In this document: in pieces, positions 32,856-41,585 of the stretch
Layout: each line of letters opens with the position of its first letter
Numbering within the stretch: the stretch's first letter is position 1
Assembly: GCA_902774125.1 (NCBI GenBank)
Contig: CACYHD010000009.1
Location: 1-42,986, forward strand
DNA length: 42,986 nt
Source: an uncultured Lachnospiraceae bacterium
GTDB lineage: Bacteria; Bacillota; Clostridia; Lachnospirales; Lachnospiraceae
Direction of reading: 5' to 3'
Program-made: the position numbers and the translations under genes
The notes under the pieces: model-generated
What the model was told of the DNA's origin: nothing
What the model saw: only the letters and a program-made list of their open reading frames with translations
The model's database searches: none

Positions 32856-33902
32856 TTAAAACCCTTTGCAAGTTTTCATTATCTCATATGGCTTGTTAGT
32901 CAAAAAGTAACCGTTGCCCTTCTTGTCGAAGCTTAGTCCCTCGAATTCTCTTCTCTTGCCAAAAACAGTAGTTCTCACATCTTTTTTCTTCAAGTGCCCT
33001 AGCTTGCTAACCGGAACAGAAATAATCTCCCCATCATCTACCAAGTACAATCGATTGCTCTTAGGATTGTATCCGAGCGACTGACCTATCTGTCCTGGCG
33101 GATTTTTGATTCCCTGCATAATTAAGCTAAAGGAAACACTCTTTTTGTGAATTCGTCCTCTGTAAATCTTAATATTGTTTACAGGATCACCAGGCGCACC
33201 CCACTTACCTGCGCTTCGTGTATAAAAATATACTCTTCCCTTCTTATCAAAAGTTAGATTATTTCCCATCCGAACTGTTGATGAAAGCACAAAGTTTATA
33301 GTCTTAACAATCTTCAAAGTCTTAGTACTTATTTGAACAAGGTTAGTATTGATTTCCTTATTCTTATTACTAAACCATAACTGCTTCGTTTTAGGATTGT
33401 ATCCCATAGCCTGACCGTGACCTGTCTTAATCTTAGGACCTTTCTTAAGTAGCTTCTTCTTAAGTATATCCACCTTGTATATTCTTCCGGTCCAATTATT
33501 CTCCTTGCTTGCAGAATGCATGTTAGTAACTAGTATGTAGGCAATTCTACCATCAGGTGTTACACATATGCTTTGCGGGCTTGTGGAACTCTTGCCCTTA
33601 AATATACTGTTTTTGAGCATCCAATATCTTGTGAATTTACTATTCTTCTTATAACCCTTAGTTATTTTAATGGACTTGGCATCGTAATAATACTTATACT
33701 TGTAACGCTTTCTTGTGTAGTTAGTATTATTAACCACATGGTAATCCTTGGCCACATACCCTTTAAGAGCATTGCCTGATTGATTATACGTCTTAGCGTC
33801 AACATTAGTAATTGTAGTTTCCAAAACCAATGAGCAAATCAAAACAGATGTAATTATTTTTTTAATATATTTTTTGCACATTTTCTGCCACATAAACTCC
33901 AT
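32856..33902 (-). CDS. Secreted beta-propeller-like protein, function unknown
   Basis: About 340 residues. A basic N-terminus and hydrophobic stretch (about 14-30) form a signal peptide, likely cut near VDAKT. The mature part repeats short motifs typical of a six-bladed propeller: PDGRIAYILVTN, GYNPKTKQLWFSN, FDKKGRVYFYTR, GYNPKSNRLYLVDDG and FDKKGNGYFLTN, each about 40-60 residues apart. It is lysine-rich. No catalytic motif is seen, so a binding role is as likely as an enzymatic one. The start is uncertain: ATGs at codons 1, 4 and 8 are possible and none has an ideally spaced ribosome site. A strong terminator follows. It sits between tRNA-Leu and hrcA. Confidence 0.72.
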   Translation of the reverse strand: MEFMWQKMCKKYIKKIITSVLICSLVLETTITNVDAKTYNQSGNALKGYVAKDYHVVNNTNYTRKRYKYKYYYDAKSIKITKGYKKNSKFTRYWMLKNSIFKGKSSTSPQSICVTPDGRIAYILVTNMHSASKENNWTGRIYKVDILKKKLLKKGPKIKTGHGQAMGYNPKTKQLWFSNKNKEINTNLVQISTKTLKIVKTINFVLSSTVRMGNNLTFDKKGRVYFYTRSAGKWGAPGDPVNNIKIYRGRIHKKSVSFSLIMQGIKNPPGQIGQSLGYNPKSNRLYLVDDGEIISVPVSKLGHLKKKDVRTTVFGKRREFEGLSFDKKGNGYFLTNKPYEIMKTCKGF

Positions 33903-33943
33903 AATAAACTATTTTTACACTTTTATCATTTTATCAAACCAAG

Positions 33944-33973
33944 AAAAAATGGACAACCATAATGGTTGTCCAT
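33944..33973 (-). terminator. Intrinsic terminator after tRNA-Leu
   Basis: A perfect 11-bp stem (33949-33959 with 33963-33973) with a 3-base loop is followed on the minus strand by T residues. It starts three bases after the tRNA 3' end. Confidence 0.92.
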
Positions 33974-33976
33974 CTG

Positions 33977-34057
33977 TGCGGATGACAGGAGTTGAACCTG
34001 CACGTCATAGACACTAGAACCTAAATCTAGCGCGTCTGCCAATTCCGCCACATCCGC
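33977..34057 (-). tRNA. tRNA-Leu (anticodon UAG)
   Basis: The cloverleaf can be drawn by eye. The 7-bp acceptor stem GCGGATG pairs with CATCCGC, with discriminator A at 33977. The anticodon stem CTAGA/TCTAG encloses the loop TTTAGGT with anticodon TAG, read as UAG for CUN leucine codons. A long variable arm marks it as class II, and the T arm contains GGTTCAACTCC. Length is 81 bases; the CCA end is not encoded. Its own promoter and terminator make it a single-gene unit. Confidence 0.97.
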
Positions 34058-34082
34058 ATGTGTGCTTTTAAGCAACGATGGT

Positions 34083-34111
34083 ATTATATCATTCATTTTT
34101 TTGTATTGCAA
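34083..34111 (-). promoter_or_regulatory. Promoter of tRNA-Leu
   Basis: Minus-strand TTGCAA (34106-34111), 17-base spacer, perfect TATAAT (34083-34088), about 26 bases before the tRNA 5' end. Two further TTGCAAAAAAATA direct repeats lie just upstream (about 34122-34158). Confidence 0.8.
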
Positions 34112-34158
34112 GAGTTTTTTTATATTTTTTTGCAATCTATTTTTTTGCAAGCTAAAGT

Positions 34159-35220
34159 TTATTCATTAGGGTAAATACCACTCAACTTCTTAACAAGTTG
34201 TCCCTTATTATTTATATAGTTTGAGTAATCGTACAATTTCTTTTTTGCTATATCTATTATCTCGGTTGAGGTTATGTCAGTTTCATTCCACCATTTGTTT
34301 CCTACGAATTTAACACACCTATTAATAGGTATATCATTAGTAAACAAACTGCCTACAAATACTTTTTTCTTTTTTATTATTCTATTATATTTCTTTTTTA
34401 GTTTTTTTAAATATTTATCTGTGTTTTTACCTTTATAATAATAAATATACTCTCCCATATTATCTCTATAATCAAGGCGTTTGACTACATAGTTATCAGG
34501 CGTAAACGAGATAAATCTGTACTCAAAGTATTGTGCTTTAAATTCGTGTGTTTTCATCTTATTGTTTTCAGAGGATGTAGGCATTATCACCCTTACTGCA
34601 TTTACAATCTTCTTTCTTGAACGGTCATACATTTGTTTGTGTGTTTTGCATTCCCTAAATCCTGTGAAAATTTTTCCTTTTTTTGAACCCTTTTTAAACT
34701 TAGCTGTGTACCATTTTTTATTTCCATCTTGCACCTTAACTGTAAAATTAAAAGGGGCTTTTTGGGTCAAAAATAGTTTAAATGTATTATTGTTTTTATT
34801 ATATTTATATTTTACTTGAGTTTTAAAATGAGGCGGTTTATAAAAGCAATCTGAACATTTTATTTTTTTAGTTTTTCTCTTTGTTATTTTCAATTCATAA
34901 ATACTATATTTCTTAGAGTCCTTGCGCAAATCATAATATGGAAAAATATCGCGAAATCCATCCCACAATTCAGTGTCTATGTTGTATGTTTTTACAAGAT
35001 TATATTTAACACAAGCGATTTTCGCAGTAGTATTTTTATAAATATATTTATACTTACTATTTGGAACAAAGTCATTAGGCCCTTCTGAATACTTGTAAAA
35101 ACTATTTCCTGGCGAATACATTTCCTCTTTTGCACTAACGCCTGTTCCAACAACACTAACACAAAACGCTGCAGCTACTATTAAGCCTATTGCTTTATGA
35201 ATCAAATCGTTAAGTTTCAT
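34159..35220 (-). CDS. Secreted lysine/tyrosine-rich protein, function unknown
   Basis: The product has 353 residues. The signal peptide has its hydrophobic core at about 10-28 and probably is cut at VSAKE (residue 30). The mature chain is rich in Lys, Tyr and Asn with short basic runs (KKLKKKYNRIIKKKK), four cysteines (two close together in CSDCFY) and no membrane helix. I recognise no domain. GGAG precedes the ATG. The gene stands alone between hemW and tRNA-Leu; no terminator hairpin is seen after it. Its composition is close to the other exported proteins here. Confidence 0.7.
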   Translation of the reverse strand: MKLNDLIHKAIGLIVAAAFCVSVVGTGVSAKEEMYSPGNSFYKYSEGPNDFVPNSKYKYIYKNTTAKIACVKYNLVKTYNIDTELWDGFRDIFPYYDLRKDSKKYSIYELKITKRKTKKIKCSDCFYKPPHFKTQVKYKYNKNNNTFKLFLTQKAPFNFTVKVQDGNKKWYTAKFKKGSKKGKIFTGFRECKTHKQMYDRSRKKIVNAVRVIMPTSSENNKMKTHEFKAQYFEYRFISFTPDNYVVKRLDYRDNMGEYIYYYKGKNTDKYLKKLKKKYNRIIKKKKVFVGSLFTNDIPINRCVKFVGNKWWNETDITSTEIIDIAKKKLYDYSNYINNKGQLVKKLSGIYPNE

Positions 35221-35358
35221 AATTATCTCCTATTTTTTTCTGCTTGAGATTTCCTTCTTTTATAATTTTAGCATATTTTTAAATAATATTTCTACTAACA
35301 TTATGTTACTCAATGAGATATTCCTGTGCGACTTCTCTATTTATAATACAACTCTAAA

Positions 35359-36516
35359 TCACAACATAAAATTGGCTAGAACTATATTGCTTACATCTAT
35401 GCCCTTTTCAGTAAGTCGAATGTTATTACCTTCACGGGTAAGGAATCCCTGACGCTCTAGTTTGTCTAATTGATTACCATACACCAAATTAATGTCACGG
35501 GAAAACATTTCCTTGAACTTTTCTGTATCAACACCTTTAACCTTACGCAAGCCCAAAAACATAAATTCTTCTATTTGATCATTAGTTGATAGGCTAACAA
35601 GGTTGACGTGTAATCTATCCACATCAGCGTACTCGTCAAGGAAAGCTATGTATTTATAGAGTTCTTCTATATTATTGTAACGTACACTTTGGTAAAGCGA
35701 TGCCGCTCCAATTCCGAAACCTAAATACTCTACTCTCTCCCAGTAGCCTAGATTGTGAATGCATTCTTTTCCCGGCTTGGCATAATTGGATATCTCATAT
35801 CTCTTGTATCCGTGTTTTTCCAAAACCTTTTTGGTTAAATAATACATTACACGCTCTTCATCCTCAGAAGGAAGCAAGTTATTACCTTTGTCATCCTCTG
35901 ATTCCAGCCATGCCTTAAGAGGTGTTTCATCCTCAACTATAAGACTATATGCTGAAATATGTTCTGGATTTAGGGCGCACACTTTTTCTAGAGTCTGTTC
36001 GTAGGAATTCTTCGTCTGTATTGGAAGTGCTGACATTAAGTCCACGTTAACATTATCTATTCCTGCTTCTCTTACCATATTATATGATGCTAGAAAATCA
36101 TCCCATGTATGGATTCGACCTAACATTTTTAGCTCGTTATCATTGGCACTTTGGAGTCCTATGCTAATTCGATTAATTCCAGCCTTAAGGTAACTATCTA
36201 TTTTTTCTCTAGTCAATGTTCCCGGATTGCACTCAATTGTAATCTCTGCATCATCTGCAATATTGCCTTTGTCTCTTAGAGCGCCAATTATTTGCTCAAT
36301 CCACTCGCCCTCTAATATAGAAGGAGTTCCTCCGCCGACAAAAACAGAACGGATGCTATATCCTTGCATTTTGTGAGCCGATAATTCTATTTCCTTGATA
36401 AGTGCTCTCACATAGTTGTGCATCGTTCCCTCATCGCTCTTAGCAGACAAAAAATCGCAATAATAGCACTTTTTAACACAAAAAGGTATATGAATATAAA
36501 TTTCTAATTGTTTCAT
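35359..36516 (-). CDS. hemW: HemW, radical-SAM heme chaperone
   Basis: HemW binds heme and transfers it to target proteins; older annotation calls it coproporphyrinogen III oxidase. The radical-SAM motif is C13-x3-C17-x2-C20 in CVKKCYYCDF, the HemW form lacking the fourth cysteine of true HemN (CxxxCxxCxC). Further motifs are FVGGGTPS, ISIGLQSANDNEL and SAYSLIVEDETPL; the C-terminal HemN_C region is complete. Its 385 residues are normal. The order lepA-hemW-hrcA is conserved in Firmicutes; here two secreted-protein genes and a tRNA lie between hemW and hrcA. Confidence 0.93.
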   Translation of the reverse strand: MKQLEIYIHIPFCVKKCYYCDFLSAKSDEGTMHNYVRALIKEIELSAHKMQGYSIRSVFVGGGTPSILEGEWIEQIIGALRDKGNIADDAEITIECNPGTLTREKIDSYLKAGINRISIGLQSANDNELKMLGRIHTWDDFLASYNMVREAGIDNVNVDLMSALPIQTKNSYEQTLEKVCALNPEHISAYSLIVEDETPLKAWLESEDDKGNNLLPSEDEERVMYYLTKKVLEKHGYKRYEISNYAKPGKECIHNLGYWERVEYLGFGIGAASLYQSVRYNNIEELYKYIAFLDEYADVDRLHVNLVSLSTNDQIEEFMFLGLRKVKGVDTEKFKEMFSRDINLVYGNQLDKLERQGFLTREGNNIRLTEKGIDVSNIVLANFML

Positions 36517-36532
36517 TTTTTCTCCATATTAT

Positions 36533-36569
36533 AAAACACTAAATGACAACGAGATTCATTTAGTGTTTT
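36533..36569. terminator. Long hairpin terminator between lepA and hemW
   Basis: A perfect 14-bp stem (36533-36546 with 36556-36569) with AAAA/TTTT ends can terminate in either direction. It follows the lepA stop by eight bases and lies just before the ribosome site of hemW, so hemW expression may depend on read-through. Confidence 0.8.
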
Positions 36570-36576
36570 GTATTAT

Positions 36577-38382
36577 TTATTCATCATCTAACTTAAGTAC
36601 TGACATAAATGCTGACTGTGGAATTTCCACGTTACCAACCTGGCGCATTCTCTTCTTACCTTCCTTCTGTTTTTCAAGAAGTTTTTTCTTACGAGTAATA
36701 TCACCGCCGTAGCACTTAGCCAAAACGTCTTTTCTGACAGCCTTAACAGTCTCTCTGGCAATTACCTTGCCGCCAACTGCTGCCTGAATTGGTACTTCGA
36801 ACAACTGACGAGGTATTTCTGTCTTGAGCTTCTCGCACATTTTTTTGCCTCGCTCATAAGCAGAAGCGTCCGGCACGATAAATGAAAGTGCGTCCACCTC
36901 ATCCTTGTTAATAAGAATGTCTAACTTAACCAACTTGGCCTGCTCGTAACCCTTCATCTCGTAGTCAAAAGAAGCGTATCCTCTTGAACGGGATTTGAGA
37001 GCGTCGAAGAAATCGTAAATGATTTCGTTAAGAGGAATGTCATATTTAATAAGAGCTCTTGTGCCCTCAACATATTCCATGCTCTTGTATCTACCACGTC
37101 GCTGCTGGCATAATTCCATAATCGGTCCAATAAACTCGGATGTAACCATGATCTCAGCGTCTACAATAGGCTCTTCCATGTAGTCGATTTCGCTAGGATC
37201 AGGTAGGTTAGTTGGGTTAGTAAGTTCAATAACCTCACCGTCAGTTTTGTGAACCTTATATATTACAGAAGGAGCTGTTGTAACAAGATCCAAGTCATAC
37301 TCCCTCTCTAATCTTTCTTGAATAATCTCTAGATGCAACAGTCCTAAGAAACCGCATCTAAAACCAAAGCCCAACGCTATAGATGTCTCTGGCTCATACT
37401 GAAGAGCCGCATCGTTAAGCTGAAGCTTTTCTAGCGCATCACGCAAATCCTGGTACTTGGCACCATCCGCCGGATAAATACCACAGTAAACCATTGGATG
37501 AACTTCCTTGTATCCAGGAAGCGGCTTGTCTGCTGGATTGTTGGCATCTGTAACTGTATCACCAACACGAGTGTCTGATACGTTTTTAATTGATGCTGTA
37601 ATATATCCAACCATTCCGGCTGACAACTCGTCGCATGGAATAAACTGACCGGCACCGAAAGTACCAACCTCAACAACATTAGCCTTAGCTCCTGTTGCCA
37701 TCATCTGAATGTCCATGCCCGGTTTAACCTTACCCTCTTTTACTCGGCAAAAAACAATGACGCCCTTGTAAGCATCGTACAAACTGTCGAATATAAGCGC
37801 CTGCAAAGGATTGTTATCATCACCTTCTGGAGCAGGTATTTTTTGAACAATAGCTTCCAAAACATCCTCGCATCCCTGACCTGTCTTGGCAGAGATAAGT
37901 GGTGCGTCTTCTGCTTCTATTCCTATAACATCTTCTATTTCGTTAATAACTCTTTCCGGATCTGCCGATGGAAGATCAATTTTGTTAATTACTGGGAAAA
38001 CCTCTAGGTCATGATCTAGTGCAAGATATACGTTGGCCAAAGTCTGAGCCTCTACACCCTGAGCTGCATCAACAACTAATATAGCTCCGTCACAGGCAGC
38101 TAAGCTTCGTGACACCTCATAGTTAAAATCCACGTGTCCCGGAGTATCTATAAGATTGAGAATGTACTCTTCTCCATCTTTAGCTTTGTATACAGTTCTA
38201 ATTGCCTGAGATTTAATTGTAATACCACGTTCTCTTTCTAAGTCCATATTGTCAAGAACCTGAGCCTGCATTTCTCTATCTGTCAACAGACCTGTCATCT
38301 CAATAATTCTGTCAGCCAAAGTAGACTTACCGTGGTCAATATGTGCAATTATACAAAAGTTTCTTATTTTGCTCTTATCCAT
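36577..38382 (-). CDS. lepA: Elongation factor 4 (LepA)
   Basis: LepA/EF4 is a ribosome-associated translational GTPase thought to aid initiation and back-translocation. The GTPase motifs are [25 protein letters not shown] and NKIDLP. The EF4-specific C-terminal domain carries the ending with [23 protein letters not shown]. Its 601 residues are standard. GGAG precedes the ATG. It comes after the L,D-transpeptidase gene (65-base gap) and ends at a strong hairpin. Confidence 0.98.
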   Translation of the reverse strand: MDKSKIRNFCIIAHIDHGKSTLADRIIEMTGLLTDREMQAQVLDNMDLERERGITIKSQAIRTVYKAKDGEEYILNLIDTPGHVDFNYEVSRSLAACDGAILVVDAAQGVEAQTLANVYLALDHDLEVFPVINKIDLPSADPERVINEIEDVIGIEAEDAPLISAKTGQGCEDVLEAIVQKIPAPEGDDNNPLQALIFDSLYDAYKGVIVFCRVKEGKVKPGMDIQMMATGAKANVVEVGTFGAGQFIPCDELSAGMVGYITASIKNVSDTRVGDTVTDANNPADKPLPGYKEVHPMVYCGIYPADGAKYQDLRDALEKLQLNDAALQYEPETSIALGFGFRCGFLGLLHLEIIQERLEREYDLDLVTTAPSVIYKVHKTDGEVIELTNPTNLPDPSEIDYMEEPIVDAEIMVTSEFIGPIMELCQQRRGRYKSMEYVEGTRALIKYDIPLNEIIYDFFDALKSRSRGYASFDYEMKGYEQAKLVKLDILINKDEVDALSFIVPDASAYERGKKMCEKLKTEIPRQLFEVPIQAAVGGKVIARETVKAVRKDVLAKCYGGDITRKKKLLEKQKEGKKRMRQVGNVEIPQSAFMSVLKLDDE

Positions 38383-38447
38383 CTTATCTCCAAATTAATT
38401 ATTTTTATTTTTTAGCATTAAAACATATGTCCAATCAGAGATACAGA

Positions 38448-39899
38448 TTAGTGAACAATTACAGGCATTCCTACATATGCTTTTTTGAAAATTTTCTTCA
38501 TAGCTGCAATAGGTGTGTTAACACATCCGTGAGAACCATTTCCCTTGTAAATGTTGCCGCCATAAGCTGAACGCCATGTACTATCGTGTATACCCTGTCC
38601 GTCTCCTGTAAACTTGAGCCAGTATTTTACAACGACATCCCATGACTGTGAACCTGATGATCCAACTAATCTAGATGGTGACGCCTTGTCTATAACGTGG
38701 TGACGTCCCTTTGTTGTAGAACGAGCTCCGATGTTACCTGTTACTACAGGAGTCTTAACATAAAGTTTGTTTTTGACATACATATATAGAGTCTGCTTCT
38801 TAATAGAAACTTCTACCCAAGTACCTTTCATAACGTCCTTAGTCATAGCTTCTTTTTTGACAGCTCCACTTCTATATGTTTTGTTTTTGAATTTTCTTAC
38901 TGCCTTAACAGAGAAAGTGTAAGTTACACCTTTCTTAAGTTTCTTGGCTTTAAAACTTGTCTTTTTTGTAGTGCCGATTAGCTTGCCTTCCTTATATACT
39001 TCGTACTTGTCGGCTCGCTTTACACCCTTCCAAGACAAAACAATTGCTTTGGCTGTAGCCTTCTTCTTTTTAAGTTTAGTAGGTGTTGGAACCGGTGTCA
39101 TAACCTGAACCATTCTGGCTCCACTCAAAGAATTGTTCTTTTTGCTTTTGCGCTGAACAACGACTTTGTAGCTATAAATTCTAGCTGTAGAAACACCAGA
39201 ATCTGTGTACTTATTCTTACTACCTTTAAGTGTTGCTACCTTTTTATATTTACCTAGCTTGTTGGCACTCTTTTCTGCTGCACGATAAACAATATACTTG
39301 TTAGCTTTTTTGTTTTTGGACCATGCGATAGTCACAGACTTAGCTGAAACCTTTGTTGCCTGAAGCTTAGATACCGAATCTAACTTAGTAATAACTGTGA
39401 TTGATACAGCTTTGCTATGAGTTGTCACGCCTTTGCTTACTCTGTATGAATAAACATAATAAACATACTTAGTACCTTGTGACAAACCGCTGTCTGTCCA
39501 AGTTGTACCCTTGGTTGTCTTAACTTTTTTGGCCTTAGACATTTTGCCGCTCTTGTTTTCTGAAGAACGATAAATTCTTACTTCTGTAGCATTCTTTCCT
39601 TTAGTCCATTTAAGTGTGACTTTTTTTGTCTGAATACTTGTTGCCTTTAGGTTGGAAATTGCTGCTGGAGTAATTTTCTTCACTGGCGCCTTAGTAGTTG
39701 CTGGCACTGTTGTAGTTTCTGTTGTTGTCTCTGTAGTTGTCTCTGCTGCTGTTGTAACTGCTGTAGTTGACTCAACTTCTAGAGGTTGTCCGTCATCGGC
39801 CTTAACCTTGTTGTTTCCTACATAGTTAGGCACAGAAACAGTCAATGCTATAGCTAGTACTAATGCAATTGTTTTGAAACCTTTTGAAAACTTTTTCAT
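38448..39899 (-). CDS. Secreted L,D-transpeptidase (YkuD) with three Fn3-like repeats
   Basis: YkuD enzymes form 3-3 crosslinks or attach proteins to peptidoglycan. I place the start at 39899 (AAGGAG nine bases upstream), giving 483 residues. A signal peptide ends near KVKADDG. A Thr-rich linker (about 42-72) follows, then three Fn3-like units (about 78-172, 175-268, 272-358), each with the LKATSIQTKKVTLKW-type strand and a K-rich face. The YkuD domain (about 365-483) has H438 in GIHDST and the catalytic motif SHGCVN with C459. The basic Fn3 units may bind acidic wall polymers. Its upstream region carries a promoter and a 12-bp inverted repeat. Confidence 0.92.
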   Translation of the reverse strand: MKKFSKGFKTIALVLAIALTVSVPNYVGNNKVKADDGQPLEVESTTAVTTAAETTTETTTETTTVPATTKAPVKKITPAAISNLKATSIQTKKVTLKWTKGKNATEVRIYRSSENKSGKMSKAKKVKTTKGTTWTDSGLSQGTKYVYYVYSYRVSKGVTTHSKAVSITVITKLDSVSKLQATKVSAKSVTIAWSKNKKANKYIVYRAAEKSANKLGKYKKVATLKGSKNKYTDSGVSTARIYSYKVVVQRKSKKNNSLSGARMVQVMTPVPTPTKLKKKKATAKAIVLSWKGVKRADKYEVYKEGKLIGTTKKTSFKAKKLKKGVTYTFSVKAVRKFKNKTYRSGAVKKEAMTKDVMKGTWVEVSIKKQTLYMYVKNKLYVKTPVVTGNIGARSTTKGRHHVIDKASPSRLVGSSGSQSWDVVVKYWLKFTGDGQGIHDSTWRSAYGGNIYKGNGSHGCVNTPIAAMKKIFKKAYVGMPVIVH

Positions 39900-39934
39900 T
39901 ATAATACACTCCTTTTTCCTAAACAAAACACAAA

Positions 39935-40028
39935 GTTCCTACTATATATTATACGAAGAATGTGAAGATAATATGCACATTCGTTTTTTGTAAAAAAATG
40001 TTTTCGCACAATGTATTATAGTAGGAAC
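39935..40028. repeat. Inverted repeat pair in the L,D-transpeptidase promoter region
   Basis: GTTCCTACTATA (39935-39946) and its exact reverse complement (40017-40028) bound a 94-base segment. Similarity continues beyond the 12 bp with small gaps (CAAA outside, ATAC inside). The inside holds a hairpin (GAATGTG/CACATTC) followed by six T on the plus strand. The right arm overlaps the -10 box of the promoter at 40015-40043. It could be an operator pair, a small mobile-element relic or an invertible segment. Confidence 0.7.
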
Positions 40029-40043
40029 ATTTTGTTTTTGCAA
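40015..40043 (-). promoter_or_regulatory. Promoter of the L,D-transpeptidase gene
   Basis: Minus-strand TTGCAA (40038-40043), 17-base spacer, perfect TATAAT (40015-40020). The predicted leader is about 110 bases and spans the inverted-repeat segment. Confidence 0.75.
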
Positions 40044-40062
40044 CTAGTTAAGTTGTATTGTT

Positions 40063-41343
40063 CTATTTTACGTTCTTAAATGCCTGTTCAATATCAGCAA
40101 TCAAGTCTTCCTTAGCTTCTAGACCAAGTGATACTCTGATTAGTCCTGCTGGAATACCAGCTTCTTCTAACTGCTGCTCTGTCAACTGTCTGTGAGTTGT
40201 TGTCGCTGGGTTCAAGCAACATGATCTAGCATCAGCAACGTGTGTTTCAATAGCGATAAGTTTAAGTGAATTCATAAACTGCTCTGCAGCTTCTCTTCCA
40301 CCTTCGATTTCGAATGAAACAACACCACAACCGCCGTTAGGAAGATACTTCTGACCTAGTTCATAATATTTATCTCCAGGTAGTCCTGAATATGTAACAC
40401 TCTTAACCTTATCGTGAGTGCTTAGATACTCAGCAACCGCCTGTCCGTTTTCTACGTGCTTAGCCATTCTAAGATGTAGTGATTCAAGACCTGCATTAAT
40501 ATAGAAGGCATGCTGTGGAGACTGAATTGATCCTAAGTCTCTCATAAGCTGTGCTGTTGCCTTTGTTATAAAAGCACCGCCGTTGCCAAACTGCTCAGCA
40601 TATGTGATACCGTGATATGACTCATCCGGTGTACATAGTCCTGGGAACTTGTCTGCATGTGCCATCCAATCGAACTTACCCGAATCGATAATAGCACCAC
40701 CAACTGAAATACCGTGACCGTCAATGTACTTAGTTGTGGAATGTGTAACAATATCTGCCCCCCACTCGATTGGTCTACAGTTAACTGGTGTTGGGAATGT
40801 GTTATCAATAATAAATGGTACTCCGTGTTCATGAGCAACCTTGGCAAATTTTTCAATATCAAGTACTGCTAGTGCCGGATTGGCAATAGTCTCGCCAAAA
40901 ACAGCTCTTGTATTTTCTCTGAACGCAGCATTAAGTTCTTCTTCTGTAGCATCAGGAGAAACAAATGTAACATCAATACCCATTTTCTTCATTGTTACAG
41001 CAATAAGGTTGAATGTTCCACCGTAAATGGCTGCTGATGATACGATATGACTTCCTGTTTCACATACATTGAATAATGCAAAGAAGTTAGCTGCCTGACC
41101 TGATGATGTAAGCATAGCCGCGCTACCACCTTCCATCTCAGCAAGCTTTGCTGCAACTAAGTCATTAGTAGGATTCTGTAATCTTGTATAAAAATATCCA
41201 GCTGCTTCAAGGTCAAACAACTTGCCCATCTCTTCGCCAGTCTCATATTTAAATGTTGTTGACTGATAAATAGGAACCTGTCTAGGCTCTCCATTCTTAG
41301 GCTGATATCCACCCTGTACACATTTTGTATCAATTTTGCTCAT
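40063..41343 (-). CDS. metY: O-acetylhomoserine sulfhydrylase
   Basis: MetY makes homocysteine from O-acetylhomoserine and sulfide, using PLP. The 426-residue chain shows the Cys/Met metabolism family pattern: PIYQSTTF, YFYTRLQNPTND, SSGQAA, the PLP lysine K205 in THSTTKYIDGHG, and the closing IRVSLGLEAKEDLIADIEQA. The long central region (HADKFPGLCTPDESYHG) separates MetY from shorter cystathionine synthases. I place the start at 41343 after AGAGGT; an ATG at 41406 lies at the transcription start and is less likely. A promoter and a LysR-type palindrome lie upstream. Confidence 0.93.
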   Translation of the reverse strand: MSKIDTKCVQGGYQPKNGEPRQVPIYQSTTFKYETGEEMGKLFDLEAAGYFYTRLQNPTNDLVAAKLAEMEGGSAAMLTSSGQAANFFALFNVCETGSHIVSSAAIYGGTFNLIAVTMKKMGIDVTFVSPDATEEELNAAFRENTRAVFGETIANPALAVLDIEKFAKVAHEHGVPFIIDNTFPTPVNCRPIEWGADIVTHSTTKYIDGHGISVGGAIIDSGKFDWMAHADKFPGLCTPDESYHGITYAEQFGNGGAFITKATAQLMRDLGSIQSPQHAFYINAGLESLHLRMAKHVENGQAVAEYLSTHDKVKSVTYSGLPGDKYYELGQKYLPNGGCGVVSFEIEGGREAAEQFMNSLKLIAIETHVADARSCCLNPATTTHRQLTEQQLEEAGIPAGLIRVSLGLEAKEDLIADIEQAFKNVK

Positions 41344-41414
41344 ATCTAGTACCTCTCTTTCGTGTAAATAAATATTTTTTGTCCCGAGCAACAATTCTGC
41401 GCTCAATTAAAACA

Positions 41415-41443
41415 ATTTTATCATCGGCAATAACTGTTTTCAA
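41415..41443 (-). promoter_or_regulatory. Promoter of metY
   Basis: Minus-strand TTGAAA (41438-41443), 17-base spacer, TAAAAT (41415-41420). The leader is about 65 bases; no SAM or T-box riboswitch fold is apparent in it. Confidence 0.7.
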
Positions 41444-41460
41444 TTAAAACGCTTATTTTG

Positions 41461-41503
41461 TGATAGGTATTTCTTATCAAAAATAATAATCTTTTCTTAT
41501 TAT
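41461..41503. promoter_or_regulatory. Candidate LysR-type operator and adjacent palindrome upstream of metY
   Basis: TGATA-N9-TATCA (41461-41479) contains the LysR-type T-N11-A core and is centred about 62 bases before the predicted metY start of transcription, where LysR-family activators usually bind. A second palindrome, ATAATAA-N7-TTATTAT (41483-41503), is adjacent. No regulator gene is present in the window. Confidence 0.4.
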
Positions 41504-41509
41504 CATTGT

Positions 41510-41549
41510 AAAAAGGCCAAAATCGAAGTCGCGAAATGCTGTATTGGCC
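41510..41549 (-). terminator. Terminator-like hairpin in the metY-nrdG intergenic region
   Basis: GGCCAA (minus strand, 41549-41544) pairs with TTGGCC (41520-41515) across 23 bases and is followed by TTTTT. No gene lies upstream on this strand, so it may insulate metY or end a small transcript. Confidence 0.35.
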
Positions 41550-41585
41550 CCAAATTGCATCTTTATTTCTATCTCATAATGTTCT

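Noticed and set aside
33977-34057. tRNA-Leu as an attachment site of a genomic island
   Set aside because: No integrase and no repeat of the tRNA 3' end were found in the window.
33926-34150. A 74-codon minus-strand ORF containing VAELADALDLGSS
   Set aside because: It is the translation of tRNA-Leu itself, a well-known false ORF; the tRNA fold, promoter and terminator explain the sequence.
41344-41406. Longer metY start at 41406
   Set aside because: It coincides with the predicted transcription start and lacks a ribosome site; the family begins near the start at 41343.
41344-41414. SAM riboswitch or T-box in the metY leader
   Set aside because: The leader is only about 65 bases and shows no S-box or T-box core sequences.
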